The notes: generated by a model not told the origin, from the letters alone. DNA of 64,000 nucleotides from Lineus longissimus (GCF_910592395.1 NC_088312.1:1364001-1428000), one strand, 5' to 3'; shown: positions 49,800 through 61,563, numbered from the stretch's first letter. Translations and numbers: made by a program.

Positions 49800-52570
49800 G
49801 CTGAGGCCTTCAAATCATCTTGTATCTACATGTAATCTGTGGATTGAGCATGTGAGGCAAAGGGGTTTCCTAATTTGCAAAATGGTCTATTATTCGAAAT
49901 GACGCATTTGTACTGAATGACGCCGGCCACCGCAGATAATTTCACCTTCAAACAATCTTGACACTAGAGGCGCTGACTATTGTTCCTTCCAACGCACCAA
50001 TCTCCCGGTCTTCGGTCCGTCTGTCGAATATTACATACACCAGATAACCAGCTGGCATTGTAAATTCTACATTCACCATTATGTGAGAATTTCAGCGGGT
50101 CAGGTTGGGAAGACCTTGACGCAACTTAAAAATTATACCAAGGTTACTAAACTTTGGAAACGACAGGACAACTACGATAACGTAACAACCAACCTCTTCC
50201 AGCTGGTTATCTGGTCAGGTGTGGAAGACATAGACACAACCTTCAAAGGGTCCTTTAGCTGTACACGACAACATTACACTTGCGTTCTACATGGGTGATA
50301 CAAGACAACAGAGTTGGTTGTACCATGGTTATCATCTCACAAGGACGGACAATGGAACAACCAACATCTGCCAGCTGGTTATCTGATCTCACGAGACTGG
50401 TTGTACCCAATATCTACCTGACAACTCTTCAAATACAACTTGAGTACTACTTGGGACCACAGTCATCTTAGAAGACTGGTGAATCCTCCCAAAGTCATTT
50501 CTCTCATGCAGAACGTGCCACCAAAAATAAATCAATAGCCAGGTCAGGACCAGCTAGCTTGGCCCAGGGTGGCTCACTGACCTTGGGCAGCCAGGTGTGG
50601 GCCAGGTCACATTTTTCCTAAGGGTGGAGACAAGGCCCACCCAGTAGAAACATGGTGCACTACGTTGGGAGAGTACACATCTAGGTCAGACAGAGTACGC
50701 ATAGTGAAGGGGCATGGCACATCCAGCAAAGACTTGGTACACTCTCTGGCAGCATGGCGGGCTATGAAGGGGAGGGCACATCCAGAAGAGATGTGGCGCA
50801 CTGCTGTCTGAATATGCTTTGGGCATTAAATGCCTTCATTATTGTCATGTAATGAATAGCTTCATTTTGTTAATTGGTACTCTGTTGTTGGGTTTCATGT
50901 GGCTTACCTACCGCATGGCTGCTTACATGACAGAGTGATAGAGGTCCTTCCTCAATACAACCGAGTAGGTAGTCCAGGCAACCCGCAGCGGAGGGTCGAG
51001 GAGGCCTCGTTGATTTACCCGAGGCGAGCCATACATTTTCAGTGCATACTGTGGCTGCACTGTCAATAGTGAGAGCTTTGGTATTCCTGGTTTTTCACTT
51101 CGTTGTCGGTGAAAAACACTTGACCGGTCACCGAAAGCTTACGCCCCCAAATCTAGTTCATGACGAGTGAAATGCCGTCAAGTACCAGTCTCTAATGAGT
51201 GAATGGAGGAGACTGGTGAAAGAGTCTACCGAATATTGGGGACAAATAGAGACTGCACAGTGACCCTGTGGGAGAGGTCGGGTTTACGGGATGTCGTCAG
51301 CTGGTTGGTCCCTGTCACTAGTGTCGCTGGTTGTGACAGTTAAAAGCATTTGAGAAGACGGGCTAGATTTGTGTACAATCCCTCCTGCGGTGTCTCAGAA
51401 AAAGTACCCAACACGCCACAGGGGCGCTGCTGTTGACCATTGGTTTTTGAAAGGCGTTATCACCCGGGAAAGACGTACCAAACTTTGTCCTGGCTTAGGA
51501 ATAGACCCTTCTGACGTACGGTAGTACAAAGAACAACACTGATTGTGAAACTATCGATATGTTCAGGACAAATTTAGATATTCAACGTCCTGATACATTG
51601 GTCAAATAATATCATGAAAAGGTTTTATCTAACAACAATCTGACAATCTGTACGTGGGCACAGGGAACAGGTGGCGCTACAGTCAGGCCAGATTTCTATT
51701 CCAGTGGAGTAGTAGGAAATGTCCCTCTGGCAACAAGTCCTTCCCTGTTGGTTGGTGTACATCAACACCTAAGAGATTAATGCGCATAATATATTCATCA
51801 GTCCCCAGAACACTATATCTTAGGGTATTTAAAACTGTTACATGTACACTCATTCATCCTGGTTGTCCCTACTCTTTTGCGAAAACTCCCTACGGAATAC
51901 TCTATCCTTGTTCATTTCTGTTACATCTATACATCCTGATTTATAAGCACCAGAGTTACTGTTCGTCTGCATGGAGGACTAGTCACGATGCCGGTAGAAG
52001 TAGGACAGGTGGCTTGTACACATCGATGGGAGGATACCGGGTTCAGCGGCGGGAAGGGAGTCGGTCCATCCCTCTGAAGATGAGACAAAATATATCGATA
52101 TAAGGGTTATGGAGTGTTAGTTCAAAACTTATTCTAGCGCAGCTGGGAGCAGACTTGGAGATTTGGGAGAATAGAAACAATTATTCAATCATCATTTGTA
52201 TTTGGTATGCCCCAACGATCAGTCTCCCCATCTAATAGACACCATCACTAGACACCCGTGTTTCTCATTTGGCTAGCTGTTTCTTTTGCTTGCACGGCGA
52301 AATACCATTAACTGCATCAGGGGGACTTTTTCTCATTCTAGCAGAAGTTGTTTTCTATGTACGGATTCTACCTATTCCTACCGGTTTGAGCTGCTGGCCT
52401 AGGACTGCTGGGCACTGCCATTGGACTGCTGCGCACTGCCACGGAAGACTGACAACCATTCGTCCTCTCACATCTCGTGGATCGGACTCATCCTTGGACT
52501 ACTTAAGCCTCTGAAATTATGAGACAGATCAAGGTTAAGGTGGCTTTCAGGGTCATGTTTATAAAAATCA
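49800..52570. other. Intergenic DNA with diverged local duplications
   Basis: No gene recognised. The phrase ccagctggttatctg recurs at about 50,200 and 50,370, and in inverted form (cagataaccagctgg) at about 50,041, within diverged ~170-bp blocks. A shorter degenerate repeat (gggcatggcacatccagc and gggagggcacatccagaag) lies at about 50,640-50,800. SNAPC5 5' sequences and promoter should lie just above 49,800. Confidence 0.5.
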
Positions 52571-52582
52571 AGATTTCCTTAC

Positions 52583-54940
52583 CATAATTTCCAACAAGGC
52601 CAAAGTTTCAGTTAGCCAATCACAATCCAAGTTTGAATAGAACTACCGAATCTACTTCCTTGGCAACAACATGCTGACCGCTTTTGGTATGCCTCCTTAC
52701 CCTTAAATCACAAGAGGCGCTATGCTTGCAAACAACAGACTAGAGTGATCGCGAACCGCCTCAAAGTATGTTGGATCAAACATCCCACAGGCATGGGTCA
52801 CCCAGTAAAAAGTATCATCATGGTTACATTTGATATTGTTTGAATGATTAACTCACTGTATTCAATCTGCGATCATTTCGCAGTTGATTAATTAGTTACC
52901 ACTGTATGCCTTAGAGAGGGCAGAATGGTACTGTTTAGACAAGAAGTCTCTCCAACAGCCACAAGTATCTCTTCGAAAACATCACAGTAACACGTTCGAC
53001 CCAGGGAATCTGTCAGCTGGCTGACGAGTAGGTTGGGAATTGTGTATGATCAGCTCTCTCAAAGACACCCGAGACAGGGATTAAAATCTTGTGTTTATAA
53101 GTTACCATTGTATGCCTCAGAGGGGGCGGAATGGTACTGTTTAGACAAGAAGTCTCTCCAACAGCCTCAATGAATATTGGATCAACGGCACACAGGGTCT
53201 CCCAGAGATACCGTCAATGACGAAATATGACTGGGCCTTCTGTAAGATTAGTTTCTCCGCCAAACACGGGACTGAAGGATTAAAATCTTGTGTTTATAGG
53301 CTAACAAATGCACACACTTTCAATGAACCCCCTACAAGAGACGAGTGGCTCTTCGTCTCCCCGACTTTGACACCCTACTGCGAACATATCAATAGATCAG
53401 CCAGCGGTCCTTGGTGTCGCCGCGTGGGTTACGTCCAGTGAAATTGTTTGCAATTGTCAAGGAACCACGATCTGACATCCATAACCAGCGTATTCCCTAT
53501 TCATGCCAGTTACAGTCGGGTGCTACACCACAGTCGGGATAGTGGAGCCAAATGAATGATTGTTTAAATTTAAAGCATTTTTGAAAAATCATATGACAAG
53601 GTTTGGAGGTCAAAAGCCTTCCAGTCATGCACATAAGTCCTGCCTTACTAAACTTACCTTGGAGGGAGACTCTCAGTGCTTTGACCACAGTGAAAGCTTC
53701 TCTTTGATACGACACCAATCACAATCCAAGTTTGAATAGAATTACCGAATTTACTTCCCTGGCAATAACATACTGACCGCTTTTGGTCATGCCTCCTTAC
53801 CTTTATATCACAAGAGGCGCTATGCTTGCAAACAATAGACTAGAGTGATCGCCAACCGCCCCAAAGTATGTTGGATCAAATATCCCACAGGCATGGGTCA
53901 CCCAGTAAAAAGTATCATCATGGTTACATTTGATATGTTTGAATGATTAACTCACTGTATTCAATCTGCGATCATTTCGCAGTTGATTAATTAGTTACCA
54001 CTGTATGCCTTAGAGAGGGCAGAATGGTACTGTTTAGACAATAAGTCTCTCCAACAGCCACAAGTATCTCTTCGAAAACATCACAGTAACACGTTCGACC
54101 CAGGGAATCTGTCAGCTGGCTGACGAGTAGGTTGGGAATCGTGTATGATCAGCTCTCTCAAAGACACCCGAGACAGGGATTAAAATCCTGTGTTTATAAG
54201 TTACCATTGTATGGTACTGTTTAGACAAGAAGTCTCTCCAACAGCCTCAATGAATATTGGATCAACGGCACACAGGGTCTCCCAGAGATACCGTCAATGA
54301 CGAAATATGACTGGGCCTTCTGTAAGATTAGTTTCTCCGCCAAACACGGGACTGAAGGATTAAAATCTTGTGTTTATAGGCTAACAAATGCACACACTTT
54401 CAATGAACCCCCTACAAGAGGCGAGTGGCTCTTCGTCTCCCCGACTTTGACACCCTACTGCGAACATATCAATAGATCAGCCAGCGGTCCTTGGTGTCGC
54501 CGCGTGGGTTACGTCCAGTGAAATTGTTTGCAATTGTCAAGGAACCACGATCTGACATCCATAACCAGCGTATTCCCTATTCATGCCAGTTACAGTCGGG
54601 TGCTACACCACAGTCGGGATAGTGGAGCCAAATGAATGATTGTTTAAATTTAAAGCATTTCTGAAAAATCATATGACAAGGTTTGGAGGTCAAAAGCCTT
54701 CCAGTTATGCACATAAGTCCTGCCTTACCGTGAATTTGCGACTGAAATTTCTAACTGCGCAGTTCATTCTCGGCTGGACTGCATGACTTTTACAGCAATA
54801 AAAACCTGTTGAAACCAATTCAAACAATTATCAATCATAGACACTGGGCCCTACCTTCTGCTGCAGCTCTTTTAACTTGATTTCCGAAATGTTGAAGGGA
54901 ATTTTACCTTTGAAATCGAAAAAAGTTTTCCAGCGATGTT
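52583..54940 (-). other. Two candidate exons of an unidentified minus-strand gene
   Basis: At 54855-54940 an 86-nt stretch between cgcag and gtaggg encodes, on the minus strand, a peptide ending ISEIKLKELQQK. At 52583-52642 a 60-nt stretch between gtag and gtaagg encodes 20 residues containing DWLTETLALLEIM. Both end at good GT donors and the phases are compatible. Sense-like amino-acid composition is the only other support; the acceptors have poor pyrimidine tracts. I recognise no family. A CCAAT-type motif and a tgacgtcac site lie upstream at about 55,018-55,100. This could equally be chance. Confidence 0.2.
52616..54728. repeat. Tandem segmental duplication, ~1.1 kb x 2
   Basis: Unit A (52,616-53,714) is followed directly by unit B (53,715 to about 54,728), with very high identity. 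Unit B lacks 19 bp (gcctcagagggggcggaat) present in unit A and stops about 60-70 bp short of a full unit. Within each unit there is an older internal duplication: tggtactgtttagacaagaa and the following agtctctccaacagcc occur twice, about 210 bp apart. A 74-codon plus-strand frame (53,217 and 54,297) is copied with the unit but has no recognised homologue. Confidence 0.92.
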
Positions 54941-55408
54941 CTGCGCAGTTCACTCACACACCAACTGACTTGCGTTCAAATCAACCGAGACCGATCATAA
55001 CCAAAGACAATACGTTTGACGTCACACCTCTACCCCGCGAAAGACAGGCCGGCGGCTTAGCGCCAACTTGTATTGTTATGTCATTAGACCAATTGGATGG
55101 TATTGTCAAAGGTGGGTCTGGGCTATTACATAACATGCACATGAACGGAGCTATATGGCCATAGAAATATATACAAGCCAGGTTTCGCTAGCCTTACGAA
55201 GAGCTGCGAAGGGAAAAGTTTGTAAATGCATTTCATTGGCGATTTTCAAAAATTTAGCCGATTCCTCCTACAACATAGGACAAAAGATGATTTACGAGTG
55301 TCGCATTAATGAATTAGCTTAGGACTAGATTACTCCATAGATCCTTGCACTTCGTATTTCGTCAGTCGTATAGCTGCCGAAACCGACATATTGTCAAAAT
55401 CACACACA
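54729..55408. other. Unassigned DNA
   Basis: Apart from the uncertain minus-strand exon at 54,855-54,940, nothing is recognised. A plus-strand 95-codon frame (54,877-55,164) overlaps it in the opposite sense and lacks family motifs. Confidence 0.4.
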
Positions 55409-55530
55409 TTGGGTGATATGAATAAAGGCTAGCAAATGCTTTTACTTCAATTTTGTACAGAAAGGCCAAGTGTAAATGTACATGGAGTTTTAGATAAAAG
55501 CATTTACTACTCTTTATTCATATCACCTAT
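55409..55530. mobile_element. MITE-like element, family 2, copy 2
   Basis: About 120 bp with terminal inverted repeats ggtgatatgaataaa...tttattcatatcacc. The interior (ttgtacagaaaggcc, then tgtacatggagttttaga) is the reverse complement of the interior of copy 1 at 47.7 kb. Flanks cattg and tattg resemble an imperfect 5-bp target-site duplication. Confidence 0.8.
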
Positions 55531-56039
55531 TGACTTGAACTGACAATGACGTACATTGTGTATTTACCATTTCGGCCAAGGCCGTACGGTGTAGAGAAAC
55601 GTGCCCAGTCCTATTGTATTCTGACAGATTATGATATGGTTCTATCTGTGGAGGCCATTCCCGCCAAAGCTAAGAGAATCATTCGCTCCCCGGACATTCT
55701 ACCCAGGGACATTTTAAACTTCTACACCGTCACCGCAAGAAGTGTCTGTTGCACACCAGAAACGGCTTACCCTAGGTTTTCTGGTATGACAAATTCAACG
55801 AAACCAATGGAAATGCCGTAATATGGCCGCCATACTGGATTCCAAGATGGCTGCCACCATGAGGGCCTATAATTATTTGTCATCCGATATATACATACTG
55901 GTTATCGATAGAGACATGGAATTTGGCATATAGGTGACTGGACCCCTAAGGATCACTAATCGATTAAGACCCTACGTGAAACGCCCCCTAGCACGTGCGG
56001 AGGTCAAACGATCGAAGAACTGTGGCTATGACTATCTCA

Positions 56040-57118
56040 TCTCTCTCATCATGTTGTCAACACGGTGGAGCAGCCAGGACTGATTCGGCCTGGCTGTGAC
56101 TTCCTCATCTCTCTCATCATGTTGTCAACACGGTGGAGCAGCCAGGACTGATTCGGCCTGGCTGTGACTTCCTCATCTCTCTCACCATGTTGACAACTTG
56201 AATTGGCAGAGCAGCCAAGACTGATTTGGCCTGGCTGTGACTTCCTCATCTCGCTCACCATGTAGACAACTTGGCAAAGCAGCCAATACTGATTTGGCCT
56301 GCCTGTGACTGTCTCATCTCTCTCATCATGTTGTCAACATGGTGTAGCAGCCAGGAATAATTCGGCCTGCCTATGACCGTTTCATCTCTCTCATCATGCT
56401 GTCAACACAGTGGGGCAGCCAGGACTGATTCGGCCTGGCTGTGACTGTCTCATCTCTCTCACCATATTAACAACTAGGCAGTGGGGCGAAGACTGATGTG
56501 GCCTGGCTGTGACTTCCTCATCACTCTCACCATGTAGACAACTTGGCAGAGCAGCCAAGACTGATTTGGCTTGGCTGTGACCGTCTCATCTCTCTCACCA
56601 TAATATTATTAACAACTAGGCAGTGCGGCGAAGACTGATACGGCCTGGCTGTGACTGTCTCATCTCTCTCACCATGTAGACATCTTGGCAGAGCAGCCAA
56701 GACTGGTTTGGTCTGGCTGTCACTGTCTCATCTCTCTCACCATATTAACAACTGGGCAGTGCGGCGAAGACTGATGCAGCCTGGCTGTGACTTCCTCATC
56801 TCTCTCATCATGTTTTCAACACGGTGGAGCAGCCAGGACTGATTTGGCCTGGCTGTCACTTCCTCATTTCTCTCACCATGTTGACAACTTGGCAGAGCCA
56901 AGACTGTGGCCTGGCTGTGACTGTCTCATCTCTCTCACCATAGTTATTGTCAACACGGTGGAGCAGCCAGAACTGATTCGGCCTGGTTGAGACTGCCTCA
57001 TCTCTCTCACCATGTAGACAACTTAATTGGCAGAGCAGCCAAGACTGATTTGGCCAGTCTGTGACTGTCTCATCTCTCTCATCATGTTGTCAGCACGGTG
57101 GAGCAGCCAGGACTGTCA
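56040..57118. repeat. 68-bp satellite-like tandem array, ~16 copies
   Basis: The unit runs from ctctctcatcatgttgtcaa through acggtggagcagccaggact to gattcggcctggctgtgact and back to cctcat. The first two units are exactly 68 bp apart and nearly identical; later units vary in length (for example where caac becomes caacttggcagagcagcc) and sequence. Frames crossing the array are artefacts of the repeat. Confidence 0.92.
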
Positions 57119-57181
57119 AACAGTTGTGTGAGCTCACTATAAGAGCTTGCACTTACATAATATTATAAAACTAAAATAAAT

Positions 57182-57207
57182 ATAATATATATATATATAT
57201 ATATATA
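57182..57207. repeat. (AT)n microsatellite
   Basis: About 12 AT dinucleotides lie directly between the 68-bp array and the start of the 56-bp array. Confidence 0.95.
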
Positions 57208-57208
57208 A

Positions 57209-57612
57209 CCGTCATCGGATGCGCATCCGATATGCCACGAGATCCTTTACCGTCAATTCCCTTACCGTCTTCGGATGCGCATCCGATATGCCACGAGATC
57301 CTTCACCGTCAATTCCCTTACCGTCTTCGGATCCGATATGCCACGAGATCCTTCACCGTCAATTCCCTTACCGTCGTCGGATGCGCATCCGATATGCCAC
57401 GAGATCCTTTACCGTCAATTACCGTCATCGGATGCGCATCCGATATGCCACGAGATCCTTCACCGTCAATTCCCTTACCGTCTTCGGATGCGCATCCGAT
57501 ATGCCACGAGATCCTTCACCGTCAATTCGCTTACCGTCTTCGGATGCGCATCCGATATGCCACGAGATCCTTCACCGTCAATTCCTATACCGTCATTGGA
57601 TGCCACGAGATT
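57209..57612. repeat. 56-bp tandem array with internal palindrome, ~7-8 copies
   Basis: The unit is accgtcttcggatgcgcatc followed by cgatatgccacgagatcctt and caccgtcaattccctt. Most copies contain the perfect palindrome cggatgcgcatccg, so each unit can form a hairpin. Some copies are shortened (one lacks gatgcgcatc, another lacks the last ~11 bp). A single related fragment recurs at about 58,353-58,388. Confidence 0.93.
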
Positions 57613-57621
57613 TTTTGTTTA

Positions 57622-57890
57622 AGGAATTGAACCCGAGGCGGAGGACCTTGGTTGAGTTACCAAGACACTCGAGGGTGGAGCTAAAATACAGTCCAAACCC
57701 GAGCCGACCAAGACACTCGAGGGTGGAGCTAAAATACAGTCCAAACCCGAGCCGACCAAGACACTCGAGGGTGGAGCTAAAATACAGTCCAAACCCGAGC
57801 CGACAGGCGAGGGTTTGGACGAAATTTTAGCTCCACCCGAGAGTGTCTTGGTAACTCAACCAAGGTCCGAAGCCGAGGGTTCAATTTCTA
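57622..57890. mobile_element. Foldback element with internal 48-bp triplication
   Basis: A left arm starting ggaattgaacccgaggcgga at about 57,622 is followed by three copies of a 48-bp unit (ccaagacactcgagggtgga and following, 57,660-57,803). A right arm (57,806-57,887) is the inverted counterpart of the left arm plus one unit, ending gagggttcaatttc. The arms would pair into a long hairpin. No coding capacity is seen. This looks like a non-autonomous foldback transposon or an inverted-repeat structure grown by slippage. Confidence 0.8.
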
Positions 57891-59550
57891 TTCTAAAATA
57901 CCTCAAACTTAAAAAGATAGGCCACGAAATAACTTGAATATGTGCGAATTTGCCAAATTCCATCCATCGCCTGCCCGGAGCGCCGGTAGCGCCGTTGTTT
58001 ACATTATGTTACGGCAGCCCGTATAGGAAGTCCGGATCGGCTCGCTCAAGTGACGCTAAAATCCGCGCAAATGGGCTATTTGGAGCGTTTTTCTCAGCAA
58101 ATATGTGTAGTGCTCATTAAAAAACTTAGGGTGGTTGATGCTTCCTTGGCTGATTTGTGTTTGAAGCAGTGTTTTGAGAGCCTCAAACTTCTGAAGTGAG
58201 CTGTGTGCATGGTTCCACATTTTAGTGCAACCCGAGGGAACTTTGGTAGAGCATCTTGGTTGCGTGTCCAAAACACTCCACTCTCAGAACGAGGCTTATG
58301 CATTTTCCATTTAAAAGTTGACTTTACGGTACCAAGGTATTTTAGAATACCTAACCGTCAATTCCTATACCGTCATGGATGCCACGAGCTTTGTTCGCGT
58401 TGTAAAGGTTTCGGGGATACGACTAATGCATGCGAGCACCGTCGGTGGAACCCCAAACCGCCCTCTCGATCTATCCGTAAGGACAAATCACTCTCGTGAC
58501 CGTCACAGTTACGGACTCCGGACCTCCAGACTTTAGAGACCGAGCTTTTCTTTACCTTACAATTACTGTATACTCGGCGCCTCACTTATATGTGTTGTTT
58601 TTTTCACATACATTGTTCTCGTGGTTTACGGAAAAGTAGGCCTAAAATGTTATAGTGTCTAAAAACAATATTCAGTTAATGGAATTACACTTTTTTCCAT
58701 TACTGCATGCTTGATATTGCCCTAACAACTTTTTCATGAATCAATTTTGAGCATTATGTTTACAACGTAGTTATTATAGCACGAATTATGAGTCTAAAAT
58801 GCCAAATACTTGCAACTATTATGTTAATCACTGAAATCTTAGTGTACTAATTGCTCGCTATAAGCTAGGTTATTGCGCCCCTAAACCAACGTACTGACAA
58901 CGCTACCTCCCCGGAACTCAAACTTTAACGTGAGTTAATTGTAATCTTACTCTCTATATACCAAAGTGATTTACCTAGGAATACAGTTGCACTTCACTGA
59001 AAACTAATGATGTGTTGATGAGTTCAATGAATCCTTCGATTCCTTTGGTTTTCTTGGCGAACTAACGTCCGACAATGACCCGTTGACGTGTACCTACCTG
59101 CAATGCAGTGCCATTTGTGTGTAAACAGATCTATTTTTGGACGAAACTCAGCCCCTCACAAACTTTGGTCGATTTCGCCAGTGATGACACTGCTTCTAGC
59201 TAGGCTGTACCACAGCACTTTAAGCTGTAGCAGCGCCAAACAAGAGTCAAGACAAATGTCTGCTGCCAGCCACTGCTGGATCAACCCCCTCGCCCGCCCC
59301 CCAGCATCAGATTCAGAGGCGTCTCAGGTCCTTTGACAGTGTGAGGAGGATGGGAGATGGCAGCCAGTAAAATCACAGGCTGTGGGAATTGCGAAGGGAT
59401 GGTGTAGGGTATCGCCACAACAACGTTGATATGATCACTCGTCGTTTCAGCGGGCATGACTTGGTACATCCAATGACGCAGCATAAGTAGCGACGCTACA
59501 GCCAGAAGTAGCAACAACTCGCAAAACGGGATCCTTGTCAGACTGTTTAC
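57891..59550. other. Unassigned DNA upstream of TMEM161
   Basis: Near 58,335-58,390 the palindrome ggtattttagaatacc is followed by a fragment of the 56-bp array unit, so pieces of the 57-kb locus recur here. A minus-strand frame at 58,056-58,303 was considered as a decayed transposase but is not supported. The promoter and any 5' untranslated exon of TMEM161 should lie in the right part of this stretch. Confidence 0.45.
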
Positions 59551-59699
59551 GTTATAGATTCAAGCACTTGACTGGGAACAACATTTTCGAAGACTTCGTC
59601 ACGTCACGTTACAGTAATGTAAAAATGCATTATGACGTGACGACGGCCAAAACTACGTTATGTAAACGTTGTTCCCAATCAAGTGCGTGGATCTATAGT
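59551..59699. mobile_element. MITE-like element, family 1, copy 2
   Basis: About 149 bp with ends tatagattcaagcacttgac and, at the right, caagtgcgtggatctatag. The interior (gtcacgttacagtaatgt) is the reverse complement of that of copy 1 at 49.3 kb. It lies about 150 bp before the first coding exon of TMEM161, in its promoter or first intron. Confidence 0.85.
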
Positions 59700-59846
59700 T
59701 GGTCAATCAAATTAGACCTACAAATATCAAGGTGTCATCGAATGCGATGAATTACCGGCCGGCTGCACCTCTTGCTGTTGTAACTGTATGTCCATAATCA
59801 GGGTAACATCTCCTTATTCCATTTTTAGGCTTATTGTATTCCAAAG

Positions 59847-61563
59847 ATGGCAGTCCTCGGCGTGCAGCTTGTCCTGACCATGGTGATGGCAAGTTTCTTA
59901 CAGAAACTCTCTCCTCATTTTTCATTTGCTCGTTGGTTGTTGTGCAACCATCTCGTTCGATACTTGCATCCAACTGACGAGGAGTTGAAAACTGCTGCTG
60001 GTGTACCACAGTCATATGGAAAACAAAATAAAAGTAAGGAGTTTTGAAAAATCACTTTAAGTGATGGGTTACAAACTATATTGCTTTTGGCTGACAATGT
60101 CCTGGAATTGTCTATTTCATTATGTTTTGATTCGAATATACATGTAGCACAATCTAGATGCAAATCACTGATTACAATGAACATGAATATGAACAGAGTA
60201 GTTTTGCTGAAGTCAAGATGATTTCAGGGATAATTTCATTATTGGCAATTCGCATCTAAAAGGTAATGATCATTTCTCTGTTTCAGATCGCAGGGACAGG
60301 CGGCATGAGAACGAACCACAAGTTAAGATTGATACCTTCTCCGTACCCAAGAACATCGACATCAAATTAGAATGCACGAAAGTCTCTCCCATTGACCTAC
60401 TGCCCTTGCAGTTCTATGCTGAGTTCCAATGGTTGGTTGACTTCTCGGTTTGTGCACTGTTTGTTTATTCCCTGACGGAGATCTACCTGGCGTGGTTCCC
60501 ATACTACCAAGAGTTTAACCTGAGTGTACTCTGGTGTCTCTTGATTGTTGTGTTTGCACTCAAGTGTCTGTTCTCTTTGACTGCCATGTACTTTCGTATT
60601 GAGGACTCCGGCGAGAAGATCCTGTGTGTAACATTCACATTCTTCTTCTTAACTTTGAGCATGGGGACCCTCATAACGAGTGAAGATATCTTGGAGTTTG
60701 GACTTGAACCTGCCCATGCTACATTCAAAGACAATGCTCAGAAGTTTCTGAATGACCGTGGAATGAATACACATGGACCAGCTTCATTGACAACATTCAA
60801 GTTAATTCTAGCCGTAGTGAGTGCTGTCTTGGGTGGCTTCTTGACCTTCCCGGGATTACGATTGGCCAAGATGCACACTGATGCTTTGAAATATTGTAAG
60901 GAGAATCCATTCTTGCAAATGATCCTGCACATTAACTTCTGTTATCCTGCTATCATCTGTGCGATGTGGTGCAAACCATGGGTGAAGAATTTCCTCACTG
61001 CTACACGTAGTGGTGACCGTCCAGCACTTGTCACAGAAGAGGAATTTGACACAATACGAGTGTTATTAATTCTCGGTCTCTGCTTGTTGAGAGTTGTACT
61101 CGCTACGACCCATTTCCAGGCTCACCTGAACATGGCTCATGAAAGAATGACAGATATGAGGAAGGAATCCGGGCGTATAAGTAACATAGATGTGAAGAAG
61201 CTTATAGCTCGGGTATATTATTACCTCTGTGTGGTAGCTTTACAATACTTGGCCCCCGTCCTACTTCTACTGTTCAGTGTGTGTTGTCTAAAAACACTCG
61301 GTGGTATGTCTTGGTGCAGCTTTCTTGATATCCCCTTCCCAGTGGCACCAGAGGTCGTGGAAGTGGTAAATGCGACTGCCAGCAATAGTAGTTCCAGTAG
61401 TGAAACTGTTGCTTACTTCACCATGTCGTTGACACAGTTACGCAACGTGTTCACTCCTGTGTGGTACCAGGGCATATTTTCGTACATCTGCTGGTGGATC
61501 TGTTCATGCTGGTTCATCACAAGTGTCTTTGGTCTTGTCTATTATCAGTATTTCAAACGTTAA
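59847..61563 (+). CDS. TMEM161B: Transmembrane protein 161 (TMEM161A/B family)
   Basis: A polytopic membrane protein of unknown molecular function; vertebrate TMEM161B has been linked to cardiac rhythm and brain development. Two coding exons join in phase (59847-60033 and 60287-61563) to 487 aa, equal to human TMEM161B as I recall it. The N-terminus MAVLGVQLVLTMVMASFLQK and the following ARWLLCN are family hallmarks, as are HPTDEEL, EFQWLVDFSV, SLTAMYF, FLTFPGLRLAKMH, ISNIDVKKLIARVYYYLCV and the final FGLVYYQYF. About eight hydrophobic helices are visible. A luminal Ser/Asn-rich loop (NATASNSSSS) has N-glycosylation sequons. The only intron inside the coding region is GT-AG (aaaa|gtaagg to tttcag). 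An acceptor-like tttttag just before 59,829 suggests an upstream noncoding exon. TMEM161A and B arose in vertebrates, so the symbol marks the family. Confidence 0.94.

Noticed and set aside
53217-54521. Duplicated 74-codon plus-strand frame (53,217 and 54,297)
   Set aside because: Identical copies are explained by the 1.1-kb duplication, not by selection, and no family is recognised.
57219-57830. Plus-strand frame of 203 codons (and two overlapping ones of 132 and 115)
   Set aside because: All three frames of the 56-bp array stay open because the unit lacks stop codons. This is a repeat artefact, not a gene.
58056-58303. Possible decayed hAT-type transposase tail on the minus strand (FWTRNQDALPKFPRVALK)
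   Set aside because: Faint resemblance to hAT dimerisation regions needs a frameshift to continue, and the key serine/arginine motif is missing. A profile search would be needed.
59281-59517. Minus-strand 78-codon frame with a hydrophobic N-terminus
   Set aside because: Looks like a signal peptide, but the rest is low-complexity Pro/Gly and no splice partner or homologue is seen.
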